DNA of 64,000 bases from Clostridia bacterium (lineage in GTDB: Bacteria > Bacillota > Clostridia > Oscillospirales > Acutalibacteraceae), in assembly GCA_017435385.1 (NCBI GenBank), contig JAFSFB010000001.1, forward strand, positions 1 through 64,000, read 5' to 3'. Both the position numbers and the translations under genes were made by a program. Under the pieces are notes generated by a model. That model did not search any database, was not told the DNA's origin, and saw only the letters and a list, made by a program, of their open reading frames with translations. Positions 62,276 through 64,000 of the stretch are shown here, piece by piece. Positions within the stretch are counted from its first letter, which is position 1. Every line of letters begins with the position of its first letter.

Positions 62276-64000
62276 ATGTATCTCAAGTACATACAAATCG
62301 TAAATTATAAGAATTTAAAATCTTCTGTTTTTAAATTTGATAAGGGTGCTAACACAATAATTGGGGAAAATGATTCTGGAAAAAGCAATGCTATGACTGC
62401 TATTAGAATTTTACTTGATAGTACTTTCTTTTATAATACAAAAAGGCTAAAAGAAAGTGATTTCTCTGATTCATTGGGTGATTGGAGAGGACACTGGATT
62501 ATTGTATCTGCTTTTTTTGATGAAATAACAGATGACGACAAAACAAATGAGATATGTGCAGAGATTATTCCTTCTGAAGAAAACCAAAACTTTTTAAAGT
62601 CTTTCATAAGGTGTGAAGACAACAATTATGGAACGGTAACGCTTTTCATTAGGCCAATCAAAAAAATTCGAAACGATTTACATAAAGCAAAAACCAAAGA
62701 GGAATTTGAACGTATCAGAGCAGGTATTTCGTTAACTGATTATGAATTCTTTTACACATCTCGGTCACAAGCTGATTATACCAATCCGGAAATTTATAAT
62801 GCTTTAGTTGGCGATCTCGAACAGGGCGAATATGTAGATCCAGAAAAAATTGATTATGAGATTATGGGTAATAGAATTGACATTTTGAGCGTTTGGCAAC
62901 ATATATCTTTAGTATTTATTGATGCTTTAAGAGATGTTGAATCTGAACTCAGAAAGCCACGCAATCCTATTAGAAGAGTTTTTGACACAATACAAAAAGA
63001 TGTTGCCAACGAATCAAAAGACTCCATAACTCAAAAGATACAAGAGCTTAACGAAATTATTTCGTCTATTCCGCAGATTTCAAATATTGGTAAGGAAGTA
63101 AACGGAAAACTAAATGAAATAGCTGGACTGGTGTATTCACCGGAGATCAAGGTTGAGTCCAAGTTAAAAGAGAGTATAGACTCTTTAGCAAAATATTTAG
63201 CTGTTTCTCCTTCAAATCAAGATGATGTTGATTCGTTGGGTTTGGGCCATTTAAATATTTTATATATTGCATTGAAACTTGTAGAGTTTGAGTATAACAG
63301 AAATCATGAAATACTCAACATAATGATTATAGAAGAGCCAGAAGCTCATATCCACACACATATTCAGAAAACATTGTTTGATAATTTAAAAGTAGCTAAA
63401 GATTATACTCAAGTTATTATGACAACTCATTCTAATCAAATATCTGAGGTTTCTGATATAACAAAAGTTAATGTGTTGAAAATCAATAATTCAACAACCG
63501 AAGTAATGTATCCAAGTGCTGGATTAGATGATTTTGGATTTGACAGACTTAAACAAAAAGAATTTCCATTGAGTTTGTGTTTAGAGCGATATTTAGATGC
63601 AAAAAGATCTGTTCTTTTGTTTTCTAAAGGAGTAATCCTGGTTGAAGGTGACGGCGAAGAAATTCTATTGCCTGCGTTAGCAAAAAATATATTTGGTGTT
63701 TCGCTCGATGAGTTGGGAATAGGATTAATCAATGTTGGAAGCGTAGGATTTGAGAATATTGCCTCCATTTTTTCTCCGCAACGGTTAAGAAGGTACTGTG
63801 CAATAGTAACGGATTTAGATACCGTAGTGGATGGGGCTGACAAAAGCAATGAAGAAGCTGCAAAACGAGGGGAAACAAGAAAAGAAAAACTTAACAACTT
63901 GTTTTTTGATAATCCTTGGGTTGAAATGTTTTATGCACCATATACATTTGAGGTGGACTTTGCAGCTATCCAAGAAAACCAAGAATTTATCAAAACAATA
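62276..64000 (+). CDS. OLD-family ATP-dependent endonuclease (AAA + TOPRIM), 3' truncated by window
   Basis: 575 codons are visible and the frame is still open at the edge. An N-terminal SMC/RecF-like ATPase starts MYLKYIQIVNYKNLKSSVFKF (residues 1-21) with Walker A GENDSGKS (30-37); LGHLNILYIALKLV is signature-like; Walker B is IMIIEEPEAH with Glu 353/354/356; MTTHSNQISEV carries the switch His. A TOPRIM domain follows with GVILVEGDGEE (Glu 457) and TDLDT (Asp 513, Asp 515). This is the architecture of OLD nucleases such as GajA of Gabija and of retron- or PARIS-related ATPases. An AGAGGGA site precedes the ATG. The codon use is AT-rich like the HEPN gene, suggesting common foreign origin. 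What follows it is outside the window. Confidence 0.88.
   Translation, partial: MYLKYIQIVNYKNLKSSVFKFDKGANTIIGENDSGKSNAMTAIRILLDSTFFYNTKRLKESDFSDSLGDWRGHWIIVSAFFDEITDDDKTNEICAEIIPSEENQNFLKSFIRCEDNNYGTVTLFIRPIKKIRNDLHKAKTKEEFERIRAGISLTDYEFFYTSRSQADYTNPEIYNALVGDLEQGEYVDPEKIDYEIMGNRIDILSVWQHISLVFIDALRDVESELRKPRNPIRRVFDTIQKDVANESKDSITQKIQELNEIISSIPQISNIGKEVNGKLNEIAGLVYSPEIKVESKLKESIDSLAKYLAVSPSNQDDVDSLGLGHLNILYIALKLVEFEYNRNHEILNIMIIEEPEAHIHTHIQKTLFDNLKVAKDYTQVIMTTHSNQISEVSDITKVNVLKINNSTTEVMYPSAGLDDFGFDRLKQKEFPLSLCLERYLDAKRSVLLFSKGVILVEGDGEEILLPALAKNIFGVSLDELGIGLINVGSVGFENIASIFSPQRLRRYCAIVTDLDTVVDGADKSNEEAAKRGETRKEKLNNLFFDNPWVEMFYAPYTFEVDFAAIQENQEFIKTI

Noticed and set aside
1-64000. tRNA, rRNA or known riboswitch such as T-box, SAM or glycine riboswitch
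   Set aside because: No cloverleaf ends, rRNA blocks or conserved riboswitch cores were recognised, including upstream of cysK, glyA and pncB; a covariance search would be needed to exclude diverged ones.
62276-64000. Firm assignment to Gabija (GajA)
   Set aside because: The domain order fits, but the partner helicase would be beyond the window and other OLD-containing systems share the same order.

Overview
The window looks like a chromosomal stretch from an uncultured low-to-mid GC Firmicute of the class Clostridia, probably Oscillospirales/Ruminococcaceae. The evidence is the contiguous S10-spc-alpha ribosomal protein order, zinc-binding (C+) versions of S4, S14 and L36, a KOW protein between map and infA, strong AGGAGG ribosome binding sites, Thr/Ala/Pro-linker lipoproteins, and intergenic repeats of a type I associate with gut Clostridia. 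No rRNA, tRNA, CRISPR array or transposase gene was seen.

Layout. 1-5.0 kb: a secreted protein cut by the window edge, malic enzyme, a small DUF4177-like protein and a uxaC-glpK pair, all on the minus strand. 5.0-10.8 kb: a zinc-ribbon/TPR membrane protein overlapping a small membrane protein, a TIM-barrel enzyme, a flavin-reductase-like protein, a small XRE regulator with a palindromic operator, and pncB (NAD salvage). 10.8-26.1 kb: one long minus-strand translation operon (rpsJ to rplQ, including secY, map, infA and rpoA), driven by a near-consensus promoter with a leader of about 320 nt. adk is missing from its usual place between secY and map. 26.3-33.6 kb: a small conserved protein, a structured tandem repeat, secA, dCMP deaminase, a surface protein with exonuclease III, and a lipoprotein whose linker is a 15-bp minisatellite. 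33.7-47.6 kb: rhamnosidase (GH78), a DUF3298-like lipoprotein, a uracil permease family protein, a cation/proton antiporter, a secreted lipase-like hydrolase, a 60-aa peptide under a perfect consensus promoter, a metallophosphoesterase with hflX, a large membrane protein, and glyA. 47.6-53.0 kb: a response regulator / histidine kinase / CAP-lipoprotein operon and an MFS transporter.

53.1-58.5 kb is the most distinctive metabolic-type locus. A promoter with a dyad in its spacer leads into a 22-codon leader peptide, then an intrinsic terminator, then ABC exporter subunit 1, a DUF1854 protein and ABC exporter subunit 2. Both exporter subunits carry an unusual cytoplasmic N-terminal extension: a PH-like region followed by a four-cysteine zinc ribbon. 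The layout suggests a heterodimeric exporter controlled by transcription attenuation, by analogy with bmrB-bmrCD of Bacillus subtilis. A structured repeat element sits inside the operon.

58.7-61.2 kb holds cysK and an RlmD-type rRNA methyltransferase with an extra C-terminal domain. From about 61.25 kb base and codon use turn sharply AT-rich. A HEPN-like protein (RHAMIH motif) is followed by an OLD-type AAA-ATPase/TOPRIM nuclease that runs off the window, which suggests the edge of a horizontally acquired anti-phage defence island.

A family of short intergenic elements (about 33.6, 56.25, 58.6, 58.7 and 59.7 kb, with a fragment at 2.0 kb) shares a hairpin whose two arms vary in a compensatory way between copies, so its structure appears to be under selection.
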